A stretch of 64,000 nucleotides of DNA from Desmodus rotundus (taxonomy: Eukaryota; Chordata; Mammalia; Chiroptera; Phyllostomidae), in NCBI RefSeq assembly GCF_022682495.2, contig NC_071392.1, forward strand, positions 88,800,797-88,864,796. The letters run 5' to 3'. The notes below the pieces were generated by a model that was given only the letters and a program-made list of their open reading frames with translations, was not told the DNA's origin and ran no database searches. Position 1 is the first letter of the stretch. Each line of letters begins with the position of its first letter. Both the position numbers and the translations under genes were made by a program. Shown here piece by piece: positions 24,986-36,614 of the stretch.

Positions 24986-26689
24986 GGCATCGCCAGGCCC
25001 AGGGAGCACTGGGAAAGGCACACCTGTTCCCTTGTTACAGCCCCAAACCCCAGAGACTGGGCCCCAGACTCATCAGAACAGGCATCACAGCAGGCCACCA
25101 GGGTCTGTCCCCTGCTCGTTAAAACCTGGAAGCCTGCGTCCCAGCAGGCACACTTCCCATCAGTCCCACCGTGCACCACTCCAGCCACAGGTGGGCGTCG
25201 TAATGTATAACCGAAGCGGATATTGGAAAGGGTGGGGCTCTGAAAGTAAATGTGAATAGAACTCCTCCCTCGGCTCCCCTGGGGAGGCGCCTCAGCTCTG
25301 ACACCCCCAGTCAGCTCCAGGGGAGAGTCTTCACCATCGCTGGTCAAGAACATGGTGAGTTCACCCAGATACCTGGGACAGCCGGCCAGGGGCAGCTCCA
25401 AAGACAGCCTGTGATAGTCCAGACACTTCCGGAAGGATGGCCGGGAGCCACCGTTTGCACAGGCGCAATTTCCCTGCCGATAGGTCCACTCGGGACACCA
25501 GGTTAGTTCCCAGTCACTTGGTGAGCACACCGTTACAGCGGGTGGGGTTGGTGTCTGCGGGGACATTTTGCCCAGCTAGCTAACTGACCGAACTGCCCCC
25601 CGCTCTCTGGGGGTGTTTCTGCCCGAGTAACCAGCGCCACACCCCAGTAAATGCTGACACACTTGACTTTTCGCCTGCCTTTGTCAAGAATCACTCTAGA
25701 CAGCCGCCCTTATGTGAACACAGCACCGCCTCAGGAAAGACCAATACACCAGATCTGACGAGACCTAGACTATGTTCATTACATTCCTGTCCAGGGACGT
25801 GGCCCAAGGCAACAGGACTGCCCTGCGTCGGGCCCAAGTGCAGCTGGTGACCCTGGTGAGCACCCAGCCATTAAAGGCTCTCCCCCAGTTAGGGTGAGCG
25901 GAACCCCGCTGGCCCCGCAGACGTGGCTTCACTCCCTCCCAAAACTCTGACCGCTGAAAGGGATGCACCTGCTAGCCTGATTTTGGTCTTATTTCAAGAC
26001 CCTCAGTGTTGGCCAGCTGGTCAAGGAGGGCCTGAACCACTCCAACCGTGTATTAAGCCAGATCCTGAGCCAGAAAGAGGACTCAGACCCCAGAGGGTAG
26101 CATTTTAAAGAGTTAAATTAAGATTCTTTCTTTTCAGGTATTATTCTAACCAATGTCAAATAACATTCTTCTTCCCAAGAAAAAAACAAGTGTGTTTTCC
26201 TTCTACTGAAGTCTGTGATGCTGCCATTTTAAAACACAGATAGCTGGGAACTGCAGGAGACCTCGGGGACAACTGAAACACGGACTCCGTCAGCACGCAG
26301 GCTTTACTTAACGAAGACGTTTACAGAGACGGTCTGCGCTGACCTACTGGGACCATGCTGCTCTTCATTCTCCTGGATGTCACTGCGTTCTACATCCTTG
26401 TCTCTAAGAACAGCAACAAACAGCACTGATTAAATAAGAGTTATTTAATATCATAATATAGCAATATTCTAAATTTAATTTAAAATCACAGCTTAAGCAT
26501 AGCAGTACCAACACAAAGTTAATTTTATTTAATAGTAATTGAACTGAATATTGCATCTGTGCATAATTTCCATAAAAGGAAAAATCTAGTATATAAAAAT
26601 GTACAGACTGGATTCAGTTAACACATTGTGTTCTTGGAAGGAAAGATACAGCAAAATTCAGTTTAAAAACAAATATATTTTAGGTATTA

Positions 26690-27090
26690 GAAGATTTTCC
26701 CCGGACAATCTACTGATCGAGTAGGCTTTTTATTTGGCAGATTGGGCAGTATCCCCTCTGGCAGATAGAAAGGAATTCTTAGAAGCTGCATGAGGCAGAG
26801 ATTTTTATAGCCCCGCTAAGCAGGAGCAAGGAAGTCATACCTGGCATTGGCTGATTGGCTAGAGCAGGGTTACTTCCCTTATATAAACCAAAGGAAGGCT
26901 TGGTGGGCCAGCAGGTAACTTGTGCTAAGCAGGCAAGTGCTAACTGGTTGACCTAAGTCTTACTTTTCTGGGAGAAACCCTGTTAAGGTTTGGTTTTCTG
27001 ACCTAGGGTTTAGCATGAGCAACTCCATCTTGGCCTGATCTGGTGATTGTAATATAGGTTTAGTATTAAAGTTAAAGTCTTCAGTAAACA
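26690..27090 (-). mobile_element. Probable solo LTR of an endogenous retrovirus
   Basis: Read on the minus strand, this has the layout of an LTR: ccaagatggagttgctcatg early in U3, CAAT-like 'agccaatcagccaatg', a TATA-like tataaaaat (plus 26801-26808) and, about 70 bases later, AATAAA (plus 26729-26734). A second TATA-like tatataa is at plus 26879-26886. No retroviral coding sequence lies next to it, and I could not fix the ends or a target duplication. Old and non-coding. Confidence 0.5.
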
Positions 27091-27172
27091 TTTTAAAGCA
27101 TGCTCATGTATTTTAGTCTTTAGCTATGAAAATAAATGTATTCAGAAATGTGTATATTCAAAAGGATTTTCT

Positions 27173-27402
27173 GCCCTGGCTAGTGTGGCTCAGTTGGTTG
27201 GAGTGCCGTCCTATAAACGGAAAGGTCATGGGTTCAGTTCCCTGTCAGGGCACATGCTTGGGTTGCAGGTTCGGTCTCCCGTTGGGGCATGTTTGGGAGG
27301 AAACCTGTCGATCAATGTTTCTCTATTTCTATCTCCCTTTCTCTCTCTCTGGAATAATGGAGACAGTATATATATGTGTGAGGAGTTCCTCCCCTGGTGA
27401 TG
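27173..27402 (+). mobile_element. Ves-type bat SINE
   Basis: It begins gccctggctagtgtggctca and includes the tRNA-like ggtcatgggttcagttccct segment, the second conserved gggcacatgcttgggttgca box and a CT-rich tract near 27330-27350. The tail is decayed (tatatatgtgtgaggagttc) rather than a clean poly-A, and no clear duplication was found, suggesting an older copy. Confidence 0.9.
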
Positions 27403-28171
27403 AAGTTGAGCGTGAGAATGAGCTCTTGGTCTTATACTCAGTTCTCAGTTCGTCTGTCCCAGTGGACCATGCGTCATCCAATGTGGTGTGTTTATTTTGT
27501 CCTGTGAGCTACCTTTCCCCTGGAGACACTAGGTCCTTTCAGGCAATGAGCAGGGGGAGGGGGCAAATGCATCCTGTCTTCTCCACGAGCTCAGGGGTAG
27601 AGACTAATTGAGAGCCCACAGGTGGGCTTAGCTCAGTGCCCCCCGCCCCCGCACAGGGCAGCATGTCACCTGGAGTTCCCAGCGGGGGAGAAGCACTCCC
27701 CCAGCGGTATTCCTTCTGTACCCCATTTCTGAGCACTGCGCACAGATGAGCAAGGGCAGAACGCCAGAAACCTGGTTCTCATTCTGACCCTCTAGGTTCA
27801 GCCCAGGTGCTGAATAGGGTCCTGCACCCCTCAAAGCTGCCAGCACACATGCACAAGTCCCAGACAGCCCCCACGGCCACACAGTGCCCCAGGGGCTGCT
27901 CCCCACTTTCTCCTCTGTGGGCACCTGCCCCCCACAGTGCCCCCAGGACTGCTCTGGGCAGGAGCAGCGGCTCTTGATCTCTAATGAAATACATGCGTAC
28001 ACACAGGTCACTCTAGTGGGGCTTCGGGGCATCGTCGTTCAGCAGGACGAAAGGAAGCAGGGGCATTGCCCGAGGAAACTTAATTGTTAAAACCCAAGCA
28101 GTGGTTATCATCCACCTCACTGCCACGAGCAAGGTGTCACCGACCCGCATGTTTCTGTTCTGTCCCCACAG

Positions 28172-28342
28172 GGAACTACTGGAATGCGGCCTCTTTCCCC
28201 AACCCGTCCTCCTACCTGCACTTCTCAACCTTCCAAGGGGAAACCAGTGCTGACATTTCTTTCTACTTCAAGACATTGATCCCGCGGGGGGTGTTCCTGG
28301 AAAACCTGGGGAACACGGACTTCATCAAACTCGAGCTCAAAT
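28172..28342 (+). CDS. CNTNAP2: CNTNAP2 internal exon, start of laminin-G-like domain 3
   Basis: This exon is 171 bases and phase 1 at both ends. The acceptor is a pyrimidine-rich tract ending in ccccacag at 28171. The donor is a consensus gtgagt at 28343-28348. The translation begins [20 protein letters not shown] after a split first codon (two of its bases, GG, are here, so the residue is G, R or W depending on the previous exon). It ends with FIKLELK plus one base of a serine codon completed by the next exon. This is the N-terminal strand block of the third laminin-G-like (LNS) domain, an extracellular beta-sandwich. Relative to human CNTNAP2 as I recall it, residues 37, 39, 46, 48 and 49 of this exon differ (I, R, L, N, T here against T, W, M, K, E), while the first 36 residues appear conserved. 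In human numbering this is about residues 795-851. The open frame runs on into the intron by chance; the donor marks the real end. Confidence 0.97.
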
Positions 28343-28586
28343 GTGAGTACAAGCCCTTGGTTGACTCAGGAGTAGCCACTCTGTCCCTCCCTGCTGGCTG
28401 GTCGTGGCCCCGATGGCACAGTTTAATTAGAGTCCAACATCAGCGGTCCCTTGGCTCAGGAATGGTTCTAAAAGGCAAGTCCATAGTGTTAAAAAGGACC
28501 CGGCTCCCTGCCCTTGGACAGCTCACAGGGCACAGGCACATGGGGAGATTCCCAATCAATGATTTGCAAGGAAGAGACAGAAAATA

Positions 28587-28734
28587 AATTGCCCTAAGGA
28601 TATGCAAGAAGAATGGATATTTTAATTAAAAATGATAGACAATGAAAAGGAAGGGAAGATGGATAGAAGGAAGGGCAGGAGGGAGGAGAGATGAATTGCC
28701 CTAACAAAATTGGAGAAGAATGGATATTTAAATC
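28587..28734 (+). repeat. Diverged local duplication
   Basis: Two copies of about 40 bases share 'aattgccctaa' and 'gaagaatggatatttt/taaat' at 28587-28626 and 28693-28734, separated by a purine-rich spacer. The second copy differs in the middle. This suggests a small tandem duplication just downstream of the first exon. Confidence 0.7.
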
Positions 28735-31255
28735 TTTTTGTGTTTATTTTCCAAGGAGACAGGGTTACGAGTTGATAAAAAGGCATGCAGAGTGATCAGG
28801 AAAAAGGCGTAAGAGAGTGACGTGGGGTGGGCTGACACCGCGGCGTTAGGCATAATGTAACATGACGTCTGCACGAGTTAGTGGAGCAGCGTGGACAGTA
28901 GCAGTGAGCACTGTGATGCAGCTTGGCCTCCACAGCTCCCCGGGAGAGGCCCCCACCCACACACCTCTAAAGGGGTCCGTTCAGAATTCAGTCCAGTGTA
29001 GTCCTCATCACACGGGGCCCTCTCCTCATCAGGCTCTGGTGCGGCTGCAGGGGGTTACGGTCCACAGACTTCCAAGTTTGGTGAACATTTATAAAGGCAG
29101 ACTCTGCTGGCTGTTTAGAAAAATACAGAGTCAGCAAGAGGACAGATGCAGCCAGGAGGGGAAACCAGTCGGTGCCCCGTGTTTTCCCACAAAGCCTCAG
29201 TGCCCATGGCCCGTGGCAGACATGACCAGTGGTATTGAGAGTTTTGTAAGTGCCAGACGCGTCAGGCAGGCGTGACCACGTCGTACACCGATACGGCAGG
29301 GGCTGTGGGACAGCGCGTACCCCTGTCCCCCCGGGGCCACAGCAGCGCCTGACACACCCAGTGGCTGCCCGAGTCAGCAATGCTGAGGGAGGGGAGCGAA
29401 CACATGGCGCGAGTCCACACCAGGGAAGGGCTAGCAGCAGAAGGCCATCACCGCAACGGGGGGACTGGGGATCGAAATGATGATGCAGAACAGAGTGGAC
29501 GGTGGAGGGAGAGGTCGTGGCCGAGCACACAGGGACTTCCCAGGGAAGCAGACCTAAGATGCATCCTCTGGCCATGCAGGCGGGACCCTCTGTTGTCTGA
29601 AAAGGCTCTGGAGACAGACAGAGAACTGGCTGTCTGGTCATCCACGTCACTGTTGAGGCCCCTGATGGGGACGGCAGGGACGGAGTGGACAGGAAGCCAG
29701 TGAGCTGAATGTTCCGGTCCTCAGGTCCCACGATGACAGTAATGGAATGGGGGACAGTGTCTCACAGGAGGGCGCGTGGCTGAATGAGGCTCAGGGGCCA
29801 TAGAAGAGAAGTGCCGATGGGACCGGGACATCCACTGCCCCCACCCCGCCCGGCCCCAGGTGCGGACAGGGCCCGGGGGCAGAGGGGCTGCAGTGCCAAT
29901 GGTTAGGTGAGGTGTGGTCAGAGGAAAGGAGTGATCAATAACAGTGACCGTGGGATTTTTATTTTTGTTTAATAATTTAAAAGAGATTTCAGAGGACACA
30001 GTGGGAGATTTTTGAAGGGGATGCTTATCGACTAGGAAACATTGAGAAAAAGCAACCAGAAACTGTTGTAAAACGTGAGCACAAGCTTCCACGTTGGCCG
30101 AGTTTGCGCTTTTTCTGACATTGGGATGACTCAGAAAACATTTGCATATCTCTCAAAAAATGTGGGGGCAGCAGCCTAATGTCCTCCTAATCTTAAAACA
30201 CAGTATTAAGGAACAGTTTTCATTCCCCAAGACACAGCCTCATGTAATGCATGTGCTTGAGGAAGACACGGAAGAAACATTCCGCAGTTTATAGAAACTG
30301 ATGAATCAGAAGAAATAAACTAACAGCAATTTATCTCCCGCTATTTCAGAACTGGAACAGCTTTTTCTATTGAAGAGCCTCACTTGTGGAGGCGCGAGGA
30401 GTGTCTAGCTTTGCTCCACTGGCCTGTTTTGACTCTGGGTTGCTGCTTAGGGTGTTTCATCTCTTTTATGTGTTCTGAGTTGTTATCAATAGAGATCAGG
30501 TATTAGCACCCAGGTTTTCCTTTTCACTTCTCCAAACCAACTTACCTTATCACCAGAGACTTGGGAAGAATGTTCATGTTTCTACCACTTTGCAGGTCTA
30601 ACTGTGAGTTCCGTTTGTATCAAAGCTTTGGGACCTGAAGAACAATTCAGACTCCATCACTACAATACACAAGGGAAGAATTACATCTTCAAGAAACAAA
30701 GTTAAAACCAGAATAGCAACACTGTTGTGATTTTTTAAAAAAACTTTTAATAAATTTCTCCAGCTTTTGATTTAAACTTTTCAAATTCAGTTATGAACAA
30801 AAAAGTTTAGAGATATCAATTAAAGATGAAATTTGTGCTATATTATAGGGATTGAAAATATTAGCTGCGTACCTTTTATTGAGTATTAAAAGGTATACAA
30901 ATAATTGGTAAATAGTAAAGTTACACTGACTTTACCCAGATTTCTTTGTCGGCCTCACTGGAGGGACAGTTAATTTGAGTAAATGGCGTAGGTACCCTAG
31001 AGTTATAAGGAGGAGATCCTCTGACATGAAACACTGCCGTTACCTTAGATGCTACTGATCCACCCACGTGTGCTGATTTGGAAATTTCTGGAAGCAGTCG
31101 GGAACTCGTCTTATGCTGGCCACACAAGTCACCTCTCTCTGAGAGCTGTGGTTCTGATTTTCTTCCTCTACACTCCAAAGAGGCATCTTTAGGAGACCAT
31201 CCCCCTCCTGAAATCCTGCCCACGCAAAAAAAATTTTAATGGTCACCCGAGGATA

Positions 31256-31452
31256 TGTTTTTATTGATTTTTAGAGAGAGTGAGGGGAACATCAATGGGA
31301 GAGAGAAACAGCGATTGGTTGTCTCCCGTACACACACCCTGACCAGGTATCAAAACCTCAGCTCGGGTACCGCCCTGACCGCCCAGGCACGGACCCGCAA
31401 CCCTCTGGGGTGCAGGGCAGTGCTCCAACCAGATGAGCAACCCAGCCAGGGC
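31256..31452 (-). mobile_element. Ves-type bat SINE
   Basis: This is an inverted copy: T-rich start, GA-rich stretch with agagagagtgaggggaacat, and the reverse complement of the head ending acccagccagggc. The internal part is diverged. No convincing target-site duplication was seen. Confidence 0.88.
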
Positions 31453-31810
31453 ACAAAAGATTTTTTTTTCCTGCACCTTGATTTACAAAACATATATAAG
31501 ACAGAAGTCTTTCATTTTCCCAAGCACAACAAAATTTCTACAAGGCAGTTAATTCGGTGCACTGCCTGGAAAATCACAGGCATCCTCATTAAAGTGTTTG
31601 AAGGTACTGTATGTTGTATGTCGTTACCAAGGAGAAAGGCGAAATGTTTGACGGGCTTTTTGTTTTCTCATGTTCTCTGATTGTAATCTTTATGCATTAT
31701 TTATTGTGTGTAGCAGGCCACAGAACCATTCTCTTCAGAAAGATGGCCTGTTAAAGTGTTAAAAAGACCAGCCCCTAGAACTGGCCTGCCGGTGGCCAGC
31801 TGGATGACAG

Positions 31811-31945
31811 CGGGTGTTCCGAGGGAGGCGGAGAGTGAAGGGGCCGGAATCCGAGATCCCAATCTGCGGCAGCAGAGGGAGACGCGATGTTATTGCTCAG
31901 TAATAAGCGCGTGGATTCGTGGGAACAGCGGCGACACGGATGCGG
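31811..31945. other. CpG-dense intronic patch
   Basis: About 15 CpGs in 135 bases of moderate GC content, with no recognised repeat. It sits in the intron between the first two exons and downstream of a minus-strand SINE. Confidence 0.45.
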
Positions 31946-32741
31946 AGTTAGAATCAGGTTAGAGACCCTACACCTGTCATTCTAGCAGCCAACGGTGTCT
32001 CCGCAGGCTCCATGTTCTTACGGAAACAAGTGCTGCAAGAAGGAAGAATCGGTGTCGTCGTTACTCAGTGGACGTTCTAATGCCGAAGAATTGATTCAAC
32101 TAAGGATGACACTGGGGACCAATTAATTCAAACCTGGTTTTGAAAAAAGAAGAAGAGATGCAATAAGTCAGAGCACAGCTTCATTTAAATACAGTGAGTG
32201 AGGGACTGGGGAAGATCCCTGGAAATAGCTCAAAACCAGAACTCTCTCGAAGGGCCACAGACAGCCGTAGGACAGCAGCGCGGAGTTTTTACAAGGCACC
32301 AGGCAAACACCGACGGTACAACTGTGCGACAGGACAGTGACCAACTGGATGTCAGTTGGAAACCTGAGAAAAACAGTTTTTAAAAAAGCAATTCAGGGAG
32401 TTATCTTTTTAAATGCACATTTTTCTCAAATTACAAGGTAATTTCTAATAGCAACGAAGACAGAAACTTAGAGGAGACAAGAAGAAACAAGAACCCTAGT
32501 ATAGGACTCAGGTCATAACTGAGAAATATTTTTCTTAAATACTTTAGGGAGAGGAGACTTGTTTCTATCTCCGTCGCATTCATGTTTCATTTCTTTTAAT
32601 TTTCTCGTTGAGGTATTTCTCTGTTACCAAAGGACTAAGTTATAGGAGACTATTCAGAACCCGGGTGCATTTGTCCACAGACACAACATTGTAAATGGAA
32701 CGCATAGGCCTCGGTCAGCAGTAGGAGCTTGGTTGCTTGCT

Positions 32742-32912
32742 CTTTGTTGTTGTTGTTGATTTTAGAGTGAAAGAGAGACAGACATAGATTTATTGTTTCA
32801 CTTATTTACGCATTCATTGGTTGTCTCTTATATGTGCCCTCACTGGGGATCGAACATCCTTGTCATATCAGGATGATGCTTCAACCAACTGAGCTACCCG
32901 GCCAGGGCCCAT
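32742..32912 (-). mobile_element. Ves-type bat SINE with short target-site duplication
   Basis: An inverted, somewhat shortened copy. A TTG-repeat tail (32743-32757) precedes the body, which ends in the complement of the head, gagctacccggccagggc. A 9-base direct repeat ttgcttgct flanks it at 32733-32741 and 32913-32921, supporting a single retrotransposition event. Confidence 0.88.
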
Positions 32913-33819
32913 TTGCTTGCTTTTTAAGTGTGGCTGAAAAGTAGAGCTGCATGTGTCACCTTGCGGTCCGGGTTCCAGATTCTGGGGTCCATTCAATGTA
33001 GAATAGAAATGCAGAGGACCAAAGGACTTCCTCCCAGGTTTCTGAGCTTGTCCTTGACTGACAGGGAAGCTCTGGTTTGCCTCGAGGATATTCAGTGCAC
33101 AGTGCTGCCTCTCTTCCCTTTGGGAGAGCAGTTTGGTGGGTTAGTGAAGGGGGTGCAGACATTCACAGGGGTGCGGACCAACCTACAGGCTCCCAGACGC
33201 CCCCAGCCCCTTTTCTTTGTGCTAAACCTTTAGGGTGCCGTGAGTTACAGAGTTTCACTAATTCATTCGAATATAATGTCACAACCTGTGTATAGTTTCA
33301 CTATTACAGCCAACGTTCTGAAACAGAGCTGGATATTGGAACCAAAATAAAGCCATTACAATACTGTTCATCCCTTCAAAATCCCAGTGGTCTGATGGAG
33401 ATCCTTCGGTTGATTTTTTAAGCATATAAATAAATTTAAAATGTGATAAGGTCATGAGAGATTTAGGAATAAGAAATTGTTCTTATTTGGGAATAAATTA
33501 AGCTGTGTGACTATGGCTCTGGTCCAGGAAGTCCTCTCACACAGGGATTTGAAATCAAGGCTCCTTTTGTGTCGTGGGTCCACCTCCTCCTAGAGCCTTT
33601 CTGAGTCCAGTTGGCAGACAAAGGAAGGGAGGGTTCTCGTTCTATTGGTGGTAACTGGTCACATGGCTCCGCCCAGATACTCCAGGGACCAGAACACACA
33701 GCTCTGGGTACATGGCCACTTTCATGGGTAACTGTGGAAAGGAGGCAAAAACTTCTCATAAGAAGTTAGCAGTCCCTGACACAGGTACCATGGCAACAAA
33801 GAGTAGTAACCTTGACCTC

Positions 33820-34000
33820 GCCTGAAGACATCAAGGTCAGTTTCCAGAAGATGCAGAATGTGAGTTGCCTTGAAGGCAAAGAAGTGAGAGGAGGGTTTTT
33901 TCCAGAGAGTGAACAGCATGAGCCAAAGCAAGGAGAGGAGACAGGCCACGGAGCATTTGAGGAATTGAAAGAGTATAGCTAAAGCCCAGGGACCAGTTAA
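33820..34000 (-). mobile_element. Possible L2 fragment
   Basis: 'gagtgaacagcatgagccaa', 'agcaaggagaggagacaggc' and 'cattcaagcagtgatccacc' resemble parts of the L2 complement. This is a weak call. Confidence 0.3.
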
Positions 34001-35164
34001 AGACATTTTCCATTCAAGCAGTGATCCACCCACCTACCTGTGTAAAGAGTTGAACGGAAGGAAGCTCACTGGACATAAGGCCTTTTGGATGATTACTCCT
34101 TTTACTTGCCTTTGCACACAGTGTTCAAATGATCACATTTGGTTTTCTGCATCTCTGACTGTGATTCCTCTGATGAGAACTGATGAGAATGCCGAATGCC
34201 TTCTCCTGAAAAGCGGCTGATACTTAGTATTCTATGGGGCCTTCCTGGGGAAGAGCCGCCAGAACCCGTGAATAATAGACACAGCGTCTATCTGTCAAGT
34301 GTAATTATAACACTGAATTACGCTCCTCTTGCATCCCGAGTCCTGGAGACATGAGTTTAAACTCTGAACAGGCTGGCCCTTCAGACCTGTGAGGACTTCG
34401 CTGTGAAAGATAGCATGCCCCTAGTTTTAGCCATTTTTCATAGGAAAACATTTACATCCTGTTCAGAATGGTTCTGTGGTGAAGTCTGACCACTCTCTCT
34501 CTTTTCCGTCTTCTCAGGTGTCTTAAAAACAGGAAGGAAGGCGGGAAAGATGGTCTCGATCCAGTGCTCAGTTCCTTCTCATTCTCTGTCTTCAAACGAA
34601 ATCCGCTTTTTTACATTTTGATTAGCCCCCCTGATTAAACACTTGTTAAAATTACAGAACACGGTTGCTTAAAATGTTGCCAACCTTTGCAAAATAAGTG
34701 AAAATTATCAGATGGTAACTTTTCCTAAAATTATACAAATATTGCTTATTTTGAATGATTTAAAAATCCAGAGAAGCAAAAGGAATAAACAGAAAAAATC
34801 GGCTATAATCCCATATTCTAATACATTGAATACTGTTCTTTTGGCATGTGCTTTGGCCGGCACTTTTCTATGCACTTATGTGTAATTCTTTACCAGTGTG
34901 AAGCCACATGGTGCGTACTGTTTCTGCCCTACTTGTTTCATGGAACAGTATTTTAGAAACACATTTTCGTGTCAGTTTTTTTAAAACTACACAACAGTGA
35001 TTTTCTTTTCAACTGAGGGCAGAGAATAATAGATCAGAATCTCCAAGGGAGCGTTGTAGTTCAGAAAATGATAATTATATATCCATAAAAGACAACAACA
35101 AAGCTATGTCTTGTTGTATGACCTACAGAATATCATGTCCCAAAAAGAAATGTATTAACTGGGA

Positions 35165-35280
35165 GGATGTTCATCGGCGATATCCAGGGGTTGGTTCTGT
35201 CCCCCATCAGCCTGCCACATCTGGGCACCAGCATCTGGAGATGACCATTACGTCACCAGCTGCAAACTTGGGTTTAAAAG
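35165..35280 (+). mobile_element. Possible MER5-like fragment
   Basis: Segments 'gatatccaggggttggttct', 'ctgtcccccatcagcc' and 'catctggagatgaccatt' resemble the start of MER5 elements. The similarity is low and may be chance. Confidence 0.3.
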
Positions 35281-36582
35281 ATTGGGAAACACCCATCTCC
35301 AAGGCCAAGAGCTCTGTATAACCAATGGTCCCTCATTTCTGGGCTCAACCGTGAAAAGATAGGTTTTCCTTCCACTCTCCTGGCTTCCTGCCCCTCATTT
35401 GCAGTCCGTCAGGCCACACGGTAGCAAACCTCATGCTTTAAGGCTGCTGTGGCCGTTTAAGGCTGGCTCACACACCACGGCTTCAAGCAGCCGGGCAGGC
35501 TCCCATGGTGAAACGGAAGACCTCACCCGGGAAAGCCACACGGGCTGTGCCCAGCAGAGGGTGCCCCTGAAGGATGAGCCTATTCCCAAGGCAACCCACT
35601 CGTTCACCTGGTAGAGGGTGTGCCATGCCACCCCGAGGCGAGGGTGGGCGAGAAGCTGCACCCTGCTCTCAGAGGTATTCTAGGAAGAAACCATGTCCCC
35701 TAGTTCATGAAAAAAGCAAACGTGGTGGTTCAAACTTGTACAGACCAGCCCTAAAAAAGGTTCGAAGGCATTTGATGTATACAGTCTCTCGGGAGGCAAA
35801 ATATTTATGCAGTATAATCAGGGAAGTTGTATTTTCAGTGATTATCCTCAGAAATAAGGGGAGAGGAGGAGTACCTTATAATGAATCATTACTTTTATGA
35901 AATATTTCCATTTCCATAGGGGACATTGTGATTTTCTATCTTAGAGGTGAAAATATTTGACTTCAGGGCCTATTAACTCTTCTCCAGTGTTAGCTAAGTA
36001 TTTCTCCTGGGACATTTCAACCCCTGGAATCTGAGATCCCATATTTTTCAGAATTCAGCCTAAGATTTGTTGTTTCTAACATTCTTACTAAACAGAAGGT
36101 AATGAACAAAGTTAACTAGTCGTAACTGCAGAAAATCTAGTGAGATCATTTCGATTAGTTACGCCTCTCTTGCAGAGATCCCAAGGAAAAGGGGACTTGC
36201 ACAGAAGTCTTTCTCACTTAAAGAAAGTGTGTTGTGTAGCAAGAGGTTCTCCTGCCTTCTCTCACATCTGTTTGCTTCCCCACTTCACACCTCTGTTGGC
36301 AGAGTCTCACTTCTCCACTCTCGCCCAGGATTGCAAATGCTCTATCGTGGAAGTGCCTCTGGGATTGTAATGGAAAACTGAGTAAACCTCTTTTTCTGTC
36401 CTGTTCCTATAACATGTAGAATGTGGAATCTTCATTGGGCACTTGTTTTTTTTTTTAAATCAGGAAGCTCTTGTCTAAAGTCACACCAAGGCAGCATTGA
36501 AAGGATGTGCTGGATAGGAGACAGTGTGCTGCAGAACAGGGACAGGGACAGGGGCAGTGCCCGTGGGGGGACCCACAGCCGG

Positions 36583-36614
36583 GCTGGAACTCAGCTGTGC
36601 TGGAACTCAGCCGT
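36583..36614. repeat. Two-copy tandem repeat of 16 bases
   Basis: gctggaactcagctgt is followed at once by gctggaactcagccgt (one mismatch). A nearby acaggg repeat (36537-36556) adds to the local instability. Confidence 0.8.

Larger units (their letters stand above)
1..28171 (+). other. CNTNAP2: CNTNAP2 intron, 3' part
   Basis: No exon, RNA gene or intact mobile element was found here. It holds ancient repeats (hAT-like at 1905 and 4043, L2-like at 6990 and 16335, MIR pieces, L1M-like at 11355), a bat L1 tail (8371), Ves SINEs (20135, 20740, 27173), a probable solo LTR (26690-27090) and two CpG-dense patches (9604-9972, 10681-10985). Stretches such as 700-1900, 2270-4040, 4230-6080, 11730-14380, 18300-20130, 20960-23220 and 25020-26690 show no feature I can name apart from AT-rich tracts, short simple repeats and chance open frames. 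The 3' splice site at 28171 is strong. Confidence 0.9.

Noticed and set aside
24952..25566. 204-codon minus-strand open frame
   Set aside because: Partly overlaps an L2-like fragment; no domain and no supporting signals.
27173..27260. tRNA-like sequence with box-A/B-like segments
   Set aside because: It is the head of a Ves SINE, not a functional tRNA gene; it lacks a coherent acceptor stem and the same sequence recurs in the other SINE copies.
28988..29731. 247-codon minus-strand open frame, the longest in the window
   Set aside because: The protein has low-complexity P, S, T, L and C composition with no domain. It lies in intron, opposite GC-rich DNA where stops are rare, and has no splice or poly-A context.
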